Origin: Diogma glabrata
Taxonomy: Eukaryota > Arthropoda > Insecta > Diptera > Cylindrotomidae
Assembly: GCA_963693315.1 (NCBI GenBank)
Contig: OY856188.1
Coordinates: 215,152,953 to 215,216,952 of the forward strand
DNA length: 64,000 nucleotides
Direction: 5' to 3'
Position 1 is the first letter of the stretch. Each line of letters begins with the position of its first letter. The translations under genes and the position numbers were made by a program. Positions 1-10,599 of the stretch are shown here, piece after piece. The notes under the pieces were generated by a model. It was given only the letters and a program-made list of their open reading frames with translations. It had not been told where the DNA came from and did no database searches.

Positions 1-50
1 ATTATAATAAAAATAACGACGCCTATGTAAACAAATGTCACAACAAACAA

Positions 51-284
51 ATGGTACGAACTAGGAGTAGAAATTTAACTAATGTAATTGTTTTCAAATG
101 GGTAGCGAAATTCGGAATTCGACGTCCATGCCGTGCTGCCTGGTTAATGCTGACAGAATTAGGTTGGTGTACCGGAGACAAGCAGAGTAAAAACTGCTTA
201 TCCAATCATGGTACATCACGTCGAATTGGTGCCTTAAAACCAATGCGACTCAAGCATCTGTTCTCCATGTTAGGGGCGGCTTAA
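51..284 (+). CDS. Unrecognised 77-codon ORF at left edge
   Basis: An open frame runs from ATG at 51 to a TAA near 282. I do not recognise the product. It is basic, with many Arg and Lys and several Trp and Cys, and has no signal peptide or membrane stretch. Base composition here is richer in G+C than in the next kilobase, which suggests a piece of a mobile element or an exon rather than random sequence. Nothing upstream is visible because the window starts only 50 bases earlier. It may be the 3' tail of a longer coding region. Function is not assigned. Confidence 0.2.
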   Translation: MVRTRSRNLTNVIVFKWVAKFGIRRPCRAAWLMLTELGWCTGDKQSKNCLSNHGTSRRIGALKPMRLKHLFSMLGAA

Positions 285-997
285 AGCGGTCGTCTGTCTT
301 GGATAAAGCGGCACGCTATATAAACGTGTAATAAGGTTGTTTCTGGTAACCTTAAGATGCAGAACGGACCCATTCGGGAATAGGGAGTCATGTGTTTGGT
401 GAAATTTTATTTTGAGAAAAATGTTTAATCTAAGCATTTTTAGTTTCTTTGTAATTTAATATACAATTAAAATTCAATAAATTGGTTGCCAAAAAAATGA
501 ATGAAATGAAAAAAAATTACGTGAATTTAACGATTTTCTCAAAATATATGCATACTTCGCAATATGACAGATCAAATACAACTGGGACCCTATTCCCGAA
601 CACATATTTGTCAATCGACAATATGCTCAATTTCACCAAAATGCTTAACAACTTCGTTTAAAAATGGTATTCTGTAACTCAAATTTGTGTATCCTTAGAC
701 ACAAACCAATTATAACAGATTTTTACAAAATTATAACAGATTTTTGGTACTAAATTCATACTTTTGACAACTAACTTTTTTAATCATAAAACATGCAAAA
801 TAAAATAAAAATATATTTAATAAATAAATATGTTTTAAAGATATTTATATAAAAATATGATTATTTAATATTATTAAAGACTTAATTTTGCGTTATGAAA
901 TTTTCACCAAATTAATAATACGAAATTCACAATATTGTTACAATATTGTGATGACATTTTTGTGTTCGGGAATAGAGCTCTTGCCAACAAAATTTTT
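285..997. other. AT-rich non-coding stretch with a repeated CGGGAATAG motif
   Basis: No coding signal. A short motif, TTCGGGAATAG with nearby TTTGGTGAAATTTT, occurs near 374-405, in inverted form near 589-645 (TATTCCCGAACACA), and again near 963-976. This hints at a decayed short inverted-repeat element, but I could not define its ends. Confidence 0.35.
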
Positions 998-2260
998 TTA
1001 AATTAAAAATTGTTGTGTAGTAAGAATTACAAAATGTGTCACAACAACACAAAGATACCTTTTAAGACCTAGGTCCCACAATAACATGCGTTCTGAGGTG
1101 TTGGTGGACGCCTTTTTTAAAGAGACTATTGATTCAAGCAAAGCATTCCATTTGTACGATGCACGCACAAAGAAGTCCCGTTGTATTTTTTCACTATGAC
1201 AGTGAGTAATATCGACAGTTTGACAGTTTGCACAAACCGATTGACGAGTAAAACGGTGAAAAGAATATGTTTGAGGCATAAAGGATCTGATTTCATCCGA
1301 GCCCTGCTGGTGACGATATTTATAAAAAACAACGAGATCAGCAACAGTGCGACGATGTTGTAGTGAATCTAGTTTTGATGTAAAATCTCGATCACCCACA
1401 ATTCGTTTAGCACGCTTTTGAACAGAGTCCAAAAGAGCCAGGATAGTAACAGATGCAGCGCCCCAAACACGACAACAATACTCTATACAGGGACGAATAT
1501 AGGACTTATATGTTAAGTAAATGATACGGAGTGAAATATTGTTTACATCTATTTAGGAGGCCGAGTTTTCTTGACGCGCTCTTTGCCATGGCCATTATAT
1601 GATCGTTCCAGAGTAAGGCATTGGAAGTTGTGACTCACAGTAATCGAATGCTTTCATATGCGTCTATTTGGTCGTCATACATATTAATTGAAATATCGTT
1701 TGGAAACTCGGTCTTTGATCTGAAAAAATCAATTGCTGTGTTTTGGTGGAATTAAAATTGACCAAATTTTTGTCACCCCATGCAATCGGCGACTTTTTTT
1801 AGGTCCTTATTTACATTTATGGCAGCGTCTCTCCGGGCGGGATTTATTCGTTCATGCATTTTACCCCTTGAATATAGGGGGACGAATGACTTGTGCAGTG
1901 TACTATCATCTGCAAAACTATTCATTGGGATACTGGTGATTTTCAACAGCTCGCTGATAAAAATTAAAAATAAACTGGGAGATAAAACTGAGCCTTGTAG
2001 TACATCATCGTTAATTAATTTAGACTCAGAAGAAAAGCCATCTATAGATACCGAGATGTACCGGTTAGACAGAAATTTTTAATCAAATTCACGACTGCGG
2101 TATGAAAACCGTACGCAACGAGCTTGGTCATCAAGTTGGCATGCCAGATTCAATCAAATGCTTTTGAGAAGTCTAATGCGATAACGTACGTTTCACCACC
2201 TTTAACAAGTATGCTATTCCAAAGATGTGTATAATTCAATAGAACGTTCGGTTTTTGATT
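998..2260 (-). pseudogene. Degenerate non-LTR retrotransposon reverse transcriptase (Jockey/CR1-like LINE)
   Basis: Read on the minus strand, this is the RT domain and C-terminus of a LINE copied by target-primed reverse transcription. Near 2110-2200 a frame reads ALDFSKAF followed by an in-frame TGA where the family usually has Arg, then a Trp-His-type continuation (RT motif A). Near 1925-2030 there is a QGSVLSPSLF-like motif followed by FADD in place of the usual YADD catalytic box. Near 1440-1530 a thumb-like stretch has CIEYCCRVWGAA. The last 144 codons (1432 down to 998) remain open and match the usual tail, with SVQKRAKRIVGD and LQHRRTVADL. Frames change several times between about 1440 and 2260, so this is a dead copy. 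A short piece of the same 3' end recurs at 44313-44412. The clade call rests on motif style only. Confidence 0.8.
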
Positions 2261-3257
2261 TTTTGTTTCTAAAACTGTATTGGCTGTCAGGTATCAAATG
2301 GTTGTCTTCCAAAAATTTTGATATATGGGTCATTCTTTAACAAACCGAACAGATGTGGACAAAATCTGACCGACACATTTTTGATTTGGCTGAAATTTTT
2401 TTACAGGTTTTATATCAAAAAAAAGATATACGTGTTCGAGGATTTTTTTTTTTGGCAAATATCGCGGTTCTAAATTTCGTAATTTTTGGCTTGATGAGCT
2501 ATTTTCAAATATTCATAACTTCGGTTCTATTAAAGAGGTTTCTTCTAGTGTTATTTTATTTTAATGTTAAAAGATGTTAATTTCAAAAAAATTAAAATTC
2601 ATAAAAGTTATTAACAATTTGCTATTGTTATAAACAAATAAAATGTTCAAAACGATCTGTAATCACTGTCCCACCCACGAAATGAGTTTTTAGTATGACC
2701 ATCGTATTTTACGTTTCATTTCCTATAAAAACGTATTTTTAATTAATGGAAAAATGATTTTACTGTTCGAAATAAATTAATTTATCGAGCGCGAGACGAA
2801 CAAAAAATTCCATAAATGGGTCATTCTTTAACATACCAAACAGATTAGGACAAAATGTGACTAAGACATTTTTGATTCAGCTGATAGATTTTTTACGGGT
2901 TCTATATAAACAAAAGGATGTACTTGTTCGAGGGTTTTTCTTGTTTGTTAAGGGGAAATAGAGCGGATCTAAATTTCGAAAATTTTGTGACTTTTGGCTT
3001 GAAGACTTGAAGACTTTTTTTCAAAGATTGGTTCTGGTAGAGACACTTTTTTTCTGTTTTATTTTAAAGAATAAAAAGGAAATTTAAAAAAAACTGTTAT
3101 TTATAAAAATTATTAACAAATTCCTATTGTTATGAACAAATAAAATGTTAAAATTAATTTTGAGTCATTATCTAACAAAAATAAAGAGTGTTTAGCATGA
3201 CCATCGTATTCTACGTTCAACTTTCAATAAGAAACGTATATTTAATTAATGGATAAA

Positions 3258-3537
3258 CTATTTTTTTAGCGTATGGTTTTTGTTGTGACACATTAAAAAG
3301 TAAAAATAAAACTTAAAATAGGTAGATTTTTCTATGAAATCTACCTAAAACAAAACATGAATACACATTAAATGAGCTTACAATCGAGATGTTTGCGCGT
3401 CTTTTAGATAAAAAGTAAAAAGTAAAATATTTGAACATTGGGCAATAGTCAATACATTTGAACATTAGATGTTTACTTCGAGTGAGTCTATCCATCCTAC
3501 TACATCGGGAGTTGCCGGGAGTAGGATAGGATAGTTG
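3258..3537. mobile_element. 280-bp insertion flanked by a 10-bp direct repeat
   Basis: The sequence AATGGATAAA occurs at 3248-3257 and again at 3538-3547. Unit 1 of the surrounding duplication shows the uninterrupted site (AATGGAAAAA then TGATTTTAC). The insert is non-coding and contains a small hairpin (GGTAGATTT and AAATCTACC, about 3321-3346). A similar GGTAGATTT hairpin is present near 35683-35707. Ends carry at most a weak CTAT/ATAG inverted repeat, so the superfamily is unknown. Confidence 0.55.
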
Positions 3538-3583
3538 AATGGATAAATGAGTTTTACTTGTTAGAAATAAACTAATTTATCGA

Positions 3584-3627
3584 GCGCTGGACGACAAAAA
3601 ATTTTATAAATTTTTGTCGTCCGGCGC
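3584..3627. repeat. Hairpin of about 20-bp arms
   Basis: GCGCTGGACGACAAAAA on the left pairs with TTTTTGTCGTCCGGCGC on the right with one mismatch, around a short AT-rich loop. It sits at the end of duplication unit 2. In unit 1 the matching sequence (GCGCGAGACGAACAAAAA, about 2789-2806) is present only as the left arm. Confidence 0.65.
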
Positions 3628-3790
3628 TGGAAAAATTAACTTAACTAATTTTGATGAGAGTTGGTGCAAGTTCTTTTGAAAATGTTTTTAGAATAACAGG
3701 AGGAATGTTTACAATCTTTTTACAATCTGTGTCAGGTCGTGCGATGCGGCCAATATTTCTGTCTGCCTACGATTTCTGTCTGCCAATATA

Positions 3791-4906
3791 CAGTATTCTT
3801 GTGATCAAAGGAAAAAGGTTGGACTAATCTTTATAGATCTTAAAACAGCGTTTGATACGGTCGATCGTAAACTACTGCTAAACAAACTTTTTGACATGGG
3901 CTTCAAGGGAAATTCCTACCGGTGGTTTGAAAGTTATCTGAATGGTAGGTTCCAGTTTACTTTTGAAGACAGAACTCATAGTTTTCTTGAAAAAGTAGAG
4001 TTTGGAGTTCCTCAAGGGAGTATTTTGGGACCAACACTTTTTAATTTATATATTAGTAATGTCGCTAGTGCAAACATACACGCAAAAATGTTTTTATATG
4101 CTGATGACATTGTGCTTGTGTACACTGAGGATAATTACTTAGATATGGAACAACATATGAACGCTGATTTATTAATACTCTCAGATCTCTTAATCAAAAA
4201 CCGTTTAACTATAAATAAAATGAAAACTAAATACATGTTAATAGGAAATGGTGCTAACATTCATCTGGATATCCAAGTATCGGATGAATATATAAGTAAA
4301 GTCAGTGAATATAAATACCTTGGAGTAATTATTGACGCAGATATGTCTTGGAATGCACAATTTCACAATATTAGAAATCGTTGTGCTCCAGTAGCTGGTG
4401 TATTTAAAAGAATTGGAACATTGGTACCAGACAATCTTAAAAGAGGAATATATTATTCACTTTTCCACTCACATATAACATATAGTATTTTAATTTGGGG
4501 TGCCACGTACAAAACTAAAATTCAAAAAATACAATATATCCAAAACAAAGCTATAAAAAATATGTATGGCTTTCCTAAGCTAACACCAACCATTGAGATT
4601 CACACATCGACTAATATTCTTTTTGTGAAGCAATTATATAGTTACGTTGCGGTGCAACATGTTTATAATATTATAAACCAAAACATACATTCAAACACCA
4701 GCTTGCTATTTAACTCTCACATACACGAACATACAACTAGAACTAATAGCAGCCTTCGGAACATTAAGATTAACTCAACAGTATTTGGATCTAATTCAAC
4801 TTTATATAATGCAATTAATGAATTCAACAAATTACCTGCTAATATCAGCTCGCTTTCAATATCTAAATTTAAAAAAGAAGTAAAAAATAAGCTTTGCTCA
4901 ATTTAG
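3791..4906 (+). CDS. LINE reverse transcriptase, C-terminal part (partial, uninterrupted)
   Basis: An open frame extends from about 3791 through an internal Met at 3896 to TAG at 4904. Residues visible include RT motif A, FIDLKTAFDTVD (about 3829-3864), the motif B region VPQGSILGP (about 4006-4032), and the catalytic YADD box (about 4096-4107). These are followed by a thumb-like region with KYLGVIID and a C-terminal part rich in Asn, Ile and Ser. The N-terminal RT fingers and the endonuclease are missing. The absence of stops over about 370 codons suggests a fairly recent insertion compared with the LINE at 998-2260. It cannot be functional alone because the upstream half is lost. It differs in sequence from the 998-2260 element. 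Confidence 0.85.
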   Translation, partial: QYSCDQRKKVGLIFIDLKTAFDTVDRKLLLNKLFDMGFKGNSYRWFESYLNGRFQFTFEDRTHSFLEKVEFGVPQGSILGPTLFNLYISNVASANIHAKMFLYADDIVLVYTEDNYLDMEQHMNADLLILSDLLIKNRLTINKMKTKYMLIGNGANIHLDIQVSDEYISKVSEYKYLGVIIDADMSWNAQFHNIRNRCAPVAGVFKRIGTLVPDNLKRGIYYSLFHSHITYSILIWGATYKTKIQKIQYIQNKAIKNMYGFPKLTPTIEIHTSTNILFVKQLYSYVAVQHVYNIINQNIHSNTSLLFNSHIHEHTTRTNSSLRNIKINSTVFGSNSTLYNAINEFNKLPANISSLSISKFKKEVKNKLCSI

Positions 4907-5122
4907 TGTATTCTTTCTTATATGTTTTAAACTTTTCCTTCTTTTCTTGTTGTTTTGTTTATTCTTAGCTTTTTTTTTTTTTCTTTTATTTGTTTTTTGC
5001 ATGTTCAATATTTTTTTTTTGTTGTTATGTAACACTAATTATAAACTTGTAAATGTAAATATCTATTACGAGCTCTGCTCTTTGTGATATTATAAATAAA
5101 TTATTATTATTATTATTATTAT
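3791..5122 (+). mobile_element. 5'-truncated LINE with (ATT)n tail
   Basis: The element begins abruptly in the middle of the RT palm region, runs through the RT C-terminus (stop at 4904-4906), has a T-rich 3' untranslated region of about 190 bp, and ends in AATAAATT followed by an (ATT)n run at about 5099-5122. Loss of the 5' part with a retained simple-repeat tail is the normal outcome of incomplete target-primed reverse transcription. TAA/ATT-type tails are known for I-type and related LINEs. The endonuclease and any ORF1 are absent. Confidence 0.8.
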
Positions 5123-5981
5123 AGCTCAGGTACCTCGGATTCGCCAAGTCCCGTATCGTGGTCTAATCAGACCAGTGACCCTGAGGACATAGAAATTAAA
5201 AAAAAAACTGGTTGCTATAAAAATTTAGAAAAATAATTATCAAACAAAAAACTAAACAATTAAACAATTAAATTTATTTGGATTAAACAATTTTCTCAAA
5301 AAATATTTTACTATTTTGTGTATATACATATTTGTATTTTTATTTATGCAAATAATACAGAATCTTACACGTACAAAAAATTTTGTATGTAATTCGGACA
5401 TAAAGTATCTCTTTTGCTTTCGAGTGTTTGTTGTTCCACTCTCAAGCAAAAAAAGATCTACTTTTCGCCTTTAATACATAAATAGCTATTATTTTACCAT
5501 TAATAATTTTTATTTGTAAAATATAGGATTTTAATGGTAAAGATTTACCAACATTTCATAAGTAGCACCAAGAGTGAAGTAAATACATAAATAAAAAAAT
5601 ATACATAATGTATACTTAAACTATTTTTTTATTCGCCTACATATTAAAGTGTTACTTTATTACTGTGATTTGCGGCTTTAAAGTATCACTTTTCAATTAT
5701 TTATTTTGTTGTCATAGCTACGTCCAAAAAAGTAAAACGCATTCGTATTTGTTTAAATTCTATGAAAAATAAATTTTTTTTATCAAAGCAACCCTCAAAT
5801 TCAAAATTTCATTATCCAATTAAAATAGTTGTTATCATTTGTTGTCATAGCTACACAATAATTTGGAAAAAATAATAAATATTTTGTCAAAGGTTACTTG
5901 TTTCACATATTTTTATTTTAAAATTTATAATTTTAATTTGGAATAAACAACTTTTCTTAAAATATTTTGCTTGCGGCGAAT
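5123..5981. other. Non-coding AT-rich stretch
   Basis: No coding region is supported. The phrase TTGTTGTCATAGCTAC occurs twice (about 5706 and 5839), which may mark a decayed repeat. Nothing else stands out. Confidence 0.4.
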
Positions 5982-6125
5982 AAAAAATAGTATATGATGC
6001 ACGGACGTAAGCTATTTTGGACTTAATGTGGGTGCAAATCTCGGCTAGCGACTCGATTTGCAAACTCCACATCCGTCCAAAATCTTTAGCTTTACGTCCT
6101 AGCATCATAATGTACTATTTTTTGG
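5982..6125. repeat. 144-bp near-perfect palindrome (small foldback)
   Basis: The left arm (about 5982-6045) contains AAAAAATAGTAT, GATGC, GGACGTAAGCT, TTTTGGAC, ATGTGG and TGCAAATC in that order. The right arm (about 6053-6125) contains the reverse complements in the opposite order (GATTTGCA, CCACAT, GTCCAAAA, AGCTTTACGTCC, GCATCAT, ACTATTTTTT). Only a few bases (GCTAGCG) lie between the arms. It has no coding capacity. This is the shape of a very small foldback MITE or the product of an inverted duplication. Confidence 0.75.
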
Positions 6126-6674
6126 TCATAGGTAAAAATACAAAAAAGTTTATTGAATACAACACTTGAATACGCAAAACAAAACATAATGTCATAACAG
6201 ATTTTCCATAACTGAATATTTTTTGTTTCACCTTTGACATATTTTTTATGAACTTCATACATACTTTTTTAACAAAATTCTGCAAAATAAAAAAAGTTAT
6301 AAGACTACAATAAGAAAGTAAAAGAAAAAACTTTTGAAGTTTGTTAGTTTTTTATTCTATTTAATAATTTTCGTCACGTATTAGTTATGTTTTGCTTTTC
6401 CAAGACACCTGTTTTATTTTATCGGTTTTCTTTTTCAATTTTTATTGAAAAAATTTTTTTCTTAAACTTTTCTTTAAATTCTTCTTTTAAATTCTAAGTT
6501 TTCTTTTATTTTAGTTAAAGCTGTAGAACGGTAAAAATAAAAGAAATCGAGTCACACAGTTATAGTATAGCGTGCTGAATACATAATCCCATTTTAGATA
6601 TACTAAATCAGGTAATATTAATAAATTAGTCACAGTTTGGGTATCCGAGTAGCATAATGCAGTTGATATCTGTA
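6126..6674. other. Non-coding stretch
   Basis: Very T-rich sequence with runs such as TTTTCTTTAAATTCTTC. No coding region, RNA gene or clear repeat was seen. Confidence 0.4.
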
Positions 6675-8107
6675 ATAGTACGAGATCCGACTGCAAGATT
6701 AGTGCGCTCATCGATTTTTTGCTAAAACCAAATTTTTATGATTAGGAGAATATATATCTACCAGGTTGCCTATCAAAATTTGGCCGCCAGTATAATTGAT
6801 TTTTGGGAAAAAATTTCGTTCACTTGTTTTTTAAATAAAATATCGTCTACATCACGCTAAATTAAATAAAGATTCTAAAAAATCACGGTTGCCATTGCGC
6901 ACCTGGCCACACCTCTTCGCAGCCAGGTGTAAACAGGTATGATTTCGATACATTTATACGTTCATAACGTACATTGATTAATTATATATCAAATTAAAGC
7001 TAATTTTTTCTATTTATTATTTTTTTTTCTATTTATATGGTTGTCTAATTAAATCCGGCCGCAAATAAGGGTTGCTGGCTGTTAAAGATGATAAATATTT
7101 AAGGTAGAGTGAAAAAGAGTTAGCGCGTAACATCATTTGTCAGACGAGGATAGCGATTGCCGGTTGTGCGACGCTTTTAAGCCATTGCGCATGCGTCGAA
7201 TGTTAGTGTTCTCAACCACCGGGGAGTAATTCGGACGACTTAATAAATACTCCAAAAAATATGTCTTCCTTTTCAAAATGACAAATTTAAAAATTACAAC
7301 AAAAAATTAATATTGATTTAACATATTTAATATTGATTTAAAAATAAAACCAAGGTGACTTATGTAAAAGAAAATTTTATTGTGAAAGTACTGTTGAAAA
7401 TTTTATTAGATTTTATTCAAGCATTTAATCGTCTGTTACATATTAATTAAACATTTACGCAAATTAAAAATTTAAAAGATGTATCTTATATTACCGTAAC
7501 TCTTATTTAAAAATCCGAATCATCGGAGCTTTCTGCAGTTACACTATCATCGGATCTATCACTTTCATCGCTACAAATATCAGAATCGTCGTCAATATCG
7601 GAAGATTTGTTCATGGAATCACATAGCACACTCTTAACTTATGTTAGAATAAAAATGCCGCAGCTGTTCAGTTAAGAACACTAACATTCATATTTATCAT
7701 CTTTAACAGCCAGCAACCCTTAATTTAATTAAGATTTAATTAAACAACCATATATGATAATAAATAGAACAAAATTAGCTTTAATTTGATATATAATTAA
7801 TCAATGTACGTTATGAACGTATAAATGTATCGAAATCATACCTGTTTACACCTGGCTGCGAAGAGGTGCTGCCAGGTGCGCAATGGCAACCGTGATTTTT
7901 TAGAATCTTTATATAAATTGCCGTGATGTAGACGATATTTTATTTAAAAAACAAGTGAACGAAATTTTTTCCCAAAAATCAATTAAAAATAATTTAATTA
8001 GAAATACTGGCGGCTAAATTTTGATAGGCAACATAAATATACATAAAAATTTGGTTTTAGCAAAAAATCGATGAGCGCATTAATTCTGCAGCCGGATCTT
8101 AGACTAT
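6675..8107. mobile_element. Foldback DNA transposon, copy A (long inverted arms)
   Basis: The left arm (about 6675-7110) and right arm (about 7686-8107) are inverted copies for roughly 430 bp. Shared landmarks are AGATCCG near the tip, CTCATCGATTTTTTG, CCAAATTTTTATG, GGTTGCC, CACGGTTGCCATTGCGCACC, CAGCCAGGTGTAAACAGG, ATGTACGTTATGAACG and GGGTTGCTGGCTGTTAAAG. The tips read ATAGTACGAGATCC on the left and, read inward from the right, ATAGTCTAAGATCC. About 575 bp of interior remain, with a short acidic reading frame (7507-7614, minus). Copy B (16494-18221) is clearly the same family. I see no target duplication, and the superfamily is undetermined; long arms are compatible with a MULE-like or FB-like element. 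Confidence 0.85.
7507..7614 (-). CDS. Short acidic Asp/Ser-rich reading frame inside foldback copy A
   Basis: From ATG (complement of 7612-7614) to TAA (complement of 7507-7509) the frame encodes 35 residues, more than half of them Asp, Ser or Glu, ending DDSDF. The frame is closed by a stop a few codons upstream of the Met. It lies inside the transposon between the inverted arms and is absent from copy B, which has an internal deletion there. It could be the last exon or C-terminal acidic tail of the protein once encoded by the full-length element. It could also be chance, given a run of GAT/TCN triplets. Confidence 0.3.
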   Translation of the reverse strand: MNKSSDIDDDSDICSDESDRSDDSVTAESSDDSDF

Positions 8108-8134
8108 AATTGTAACATTTCTTGGATATCATGT

Positions 8135-8235
8135 TGACTAGTGATACCTCACTACTATTATCCGTGGTATGTGATATCTTGCGTTAACTTATATATTTCA
8201 AAAACAGGGACTGGAGTACGTCACACCCGTACCGT
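8135..8235 (+). repeat. Dispersed repeat ending CACACCCGTA, copy 1
   Basis: The block has CTAGTGATA, GTGGTATGTGATATCT, GTTAACT, GGGACTGGAGTACG and GTCACACCCGTA in order. The same order is found at 44800-44915 and, as a shorter piece, at 59945-60005. It is non-coding. Three copies in 64 kb show a dispersed element family; the source (LTR or SINE tail) is not clear. Confidence 0.6.
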
Positions 8236-8458
8236 ATAGATTTCAAGATACTCACCCAGACATCTCGTCAAAAAATATGTAGAAGTACAGAAAATTATGT
8301 TGTAGAAATTATAATTTACTAGACTTGAATTTTGAATAGTTATATTGAATTTATTAAGAAATTTTTTTCAACTCATGTAACTAAATAAAAAATTTTAATT
8401 TTTTATTAGAAGGTATATCTGGGAATTTTCTCAGAGATTTTCTCTTATACTTGTTTCG

Positions 8459-8537
8459 GTTAGGATTCGAATATAAATACCTTATCAGTACCATAACCCT
8501 TTGGGAGACACGCTATCCACTACGCCACCAAGGCTAT
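8459..8537 (-). ncRNA. tRNA-like sequence (SINE head or tRNA pseudogene)
   Basis: Read on the minus strand, the block starts GCCTTGGTGGCGTAGTGG, which contains a good RNA polymerase III A box (TGGCGTAGTGG), and continues to a B box TTCGAATCC 56 bp later. The 5' strand of the acceptor stem is GCCTTGG, but the matching 3' strand is not present after the B box, so a normal tRNA cannot fold. The most likely reading is the tRNA-derived head of a SINE. A decayed tRNA gene is the alternative. Confidence 0.6.
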
Positions 8538-8539
8538 GG

Positions 8540-10174
8540 TATTAAGAAGTTATGATTTCATCATTATTTACCTACTGAAGTTTAGAAATTTCTGTTGCTA
8601 TTCAATTCTATTTTATGTATGATATGCTATAGGTATAACTTATAAGACAATAGCTGCAAGCCTGGTTGATATAGCAATAGCAATTACAACTAAAAGATTT
8701 TTCAACAAACAATATTCTTCAAACAAACAACTTCCTTCAAGTATTAAACGATTAAGCTCATCTTCCTTATCTTAAAAACAAGCCACAATAATTTTTCTTA
8801 CACCCATCTTCAAAATATGTGTATCGTTAATTTAAAAAACCACAACATAAAATAAATTAAAATATGCAAATGCAAAAATAACCATAATTACTCAACAGTG
8901 AAAAATTGTCCTTAGGTCGAAACAATTAAAATAATAAAAAAAATATATGTTTGTCTTAAAATTATTCATAAAAAAAAGAAGTAAATGACAATTGTACATT
9001 TTAAACAAAACACATTGTTGGTTTAACATATCGTTTTTTTATTTTTCTAATTACAAATTGCCGCTTTTCTTTCAAGACGTGTTTGAAAGAAAGGGATTTA
9101 TTTTCGGGTTAGGTAAACCAAAAAGGCCATTATTATATTTTATTAAATTCATATGGTACATCTGAATCATAAGATGCATTAAAAAAAGGTTTTACAACAT
9201 TGGTGAAAAAGTAATCATAATACGTAACATTTTTATTAATGTAATGGAATTAACCTTTGGTTTGAAAATATTTGTTTTTTTTTTTAATTTGCTTTGTTTC
9301 TTCATCTATTTTGCACATTTCAGTTTTATTCCATGGCGGTGGTCATTTTTATTTATTAAAATCAATAATAACACTTCTTTTTATAAAATGTAAATCATCG
9401 TTGGAATCAATTAATATTGTCCATCCTGAATATTACGTATATACGATAAACATTTTTTTTAAATATTTACGAGGAAAAAATTGAGTACAAAAATTATTGT
9501 AGAGTCATTGTTTTATGGCTAAAACAAGCAGGAAGGAACTAAGCAAAAATATAACAAGTAGATTTTTGTAAAGTAACCATGATTGGCGATTTTCATTCAA
9601 CTCCAATAAACAAAAGAAAGATTTTGATTTCTATTTTCATTTTCTTCTTTAATTCCAATGTTTATCCGAATATTTTAAGGATAAGATTTTTTAAGAGATT
9701 GTGGTTATATTTGTTTTGCTTGAAGTGAGGTTAGTTTAATTTCGTTTGCTCTATAATCAGATGTAAATTTTATGTTCAACCATTTGTACTAATATGTTTT
9801 TATCCTAAAATACAACTAAAACCACAGATAGCTCACCTTCTTTTGCTATATATTCAGATTATTTTACGTTCCATGTTTTCATGCAAAGATTATTTGTTAT
9901 ATTTATTAAATTATTCAAAGAAAATAGAATAAGAAAGAAATCTTAAATCTAATATCACACACAATCTGTTTCAAAATAAAATTTTCATTTATTCGGGGGT
10001 TGTTAGGTGGTATTAATACTCCATCTCAAATTATAATTTTTTGGTTGCAGATGTTTAGTTTCACAAATATCAGTCTTTCGTTTTCGTATGAATGTGAAAT
10101 ACCTTTTGGTTTTTGTTTCCCATTTAATTTTTATCAAATTATGTAATCACGACTAAAAAAGTATAAAATGTGTC

Positions 10175-10177
<3 letters not shown>
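8540..10177. other. Gene-free AT-rich stretch
   Basis: No coding potential above background, no RNA gene and no repeat shared with the rest of the window was seen. The longest open frame (about 9272-9484) is a Phe/Leu/Ile-rich translation of T-rich DNA and is not convincing. Confidence 0.45.
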
Positions 10178-10213
<36 letters not shown>

Positions 10214-10413
10214 NNNNNNNNNNNNNNNNNNNNNNNNNNNNNNNNNNNNNNNNNNNNNNNNNNNNNNNNNNNNNNNNNNNNNNNNNNNNNNNNNNNNNNN
10301 NNNNNNNNNNNNNNNNNNNNNNNNNNNNNNNNNNNNNNNNNNNNNNNNNNNNNNNNNNNNNNNNNNNNNNNNNNNNNNNNNNNNNNNNNNNNNNNNNNNN
10401 NNNNNNNNNNNNN
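10178..10413. repeat. (TA)n microsatellite running into a 200-N assembly gap
   Basis: A (TA)n run at about 10178-10213 is followed by exactly 200 N (10214-10413). The round number suggests a fixed-length placeholder, so the true distance is unknown. Assembly probably failed in the dinucleotide repeat. Confidence 0.95.
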
Positions 10414-10531
10414 ATTATCACATCCAGTCCAAACCAATTGTGTGACTTCAAAAGAATATCCCTGAGAAACGTGTTTCAAAAATTCTAATAAGAATTGAGT
10501 GTCTCTTCATCTGTCTCTCCATCTGTAATTA

Positions 10532-10590
10532 TAGTTTAATACTTCAACATTCTTCAACATGCTTCAACATACTTCAACATACTTCAACTT
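10532..10590. repeat. 10-bp minisatellite (ACTTCAACAT)
   Basis: Five to six tandem copies of a 10-mer related to ACTTCAACAT, with single-base variants (TTCTTCAACAT, GCTTCAACAT). Confidence 0.75.
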
Positions 10591-10599
10591 TATTCATTG

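Larger units (their letters stand above)
2325..3627. repeat. Direct duplication of a ~491-bp unit
   Basis: Unit 1 starts at 2325 with ATGGGTCATTCTTTAACA and unit 2 starts at 2816 with almost the same words. Both continue with GAACAGAT...GGACAAAAT, a TTTTTGATT stretch and a GTTCGAGG stretch. Both finish with a block containing AATTTATCGAGCGC: unit 1 at about 2735-2815, unit 2 at about 3541-3600. Unit 2 is interrupted by a 280-bp insertion (3258-3537). No coding capacity. ATGGGTCATTCT is also the first sequence after the (TA)n array at 62842, so the unit may derive from a transposon end. Confidence 0.7.
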
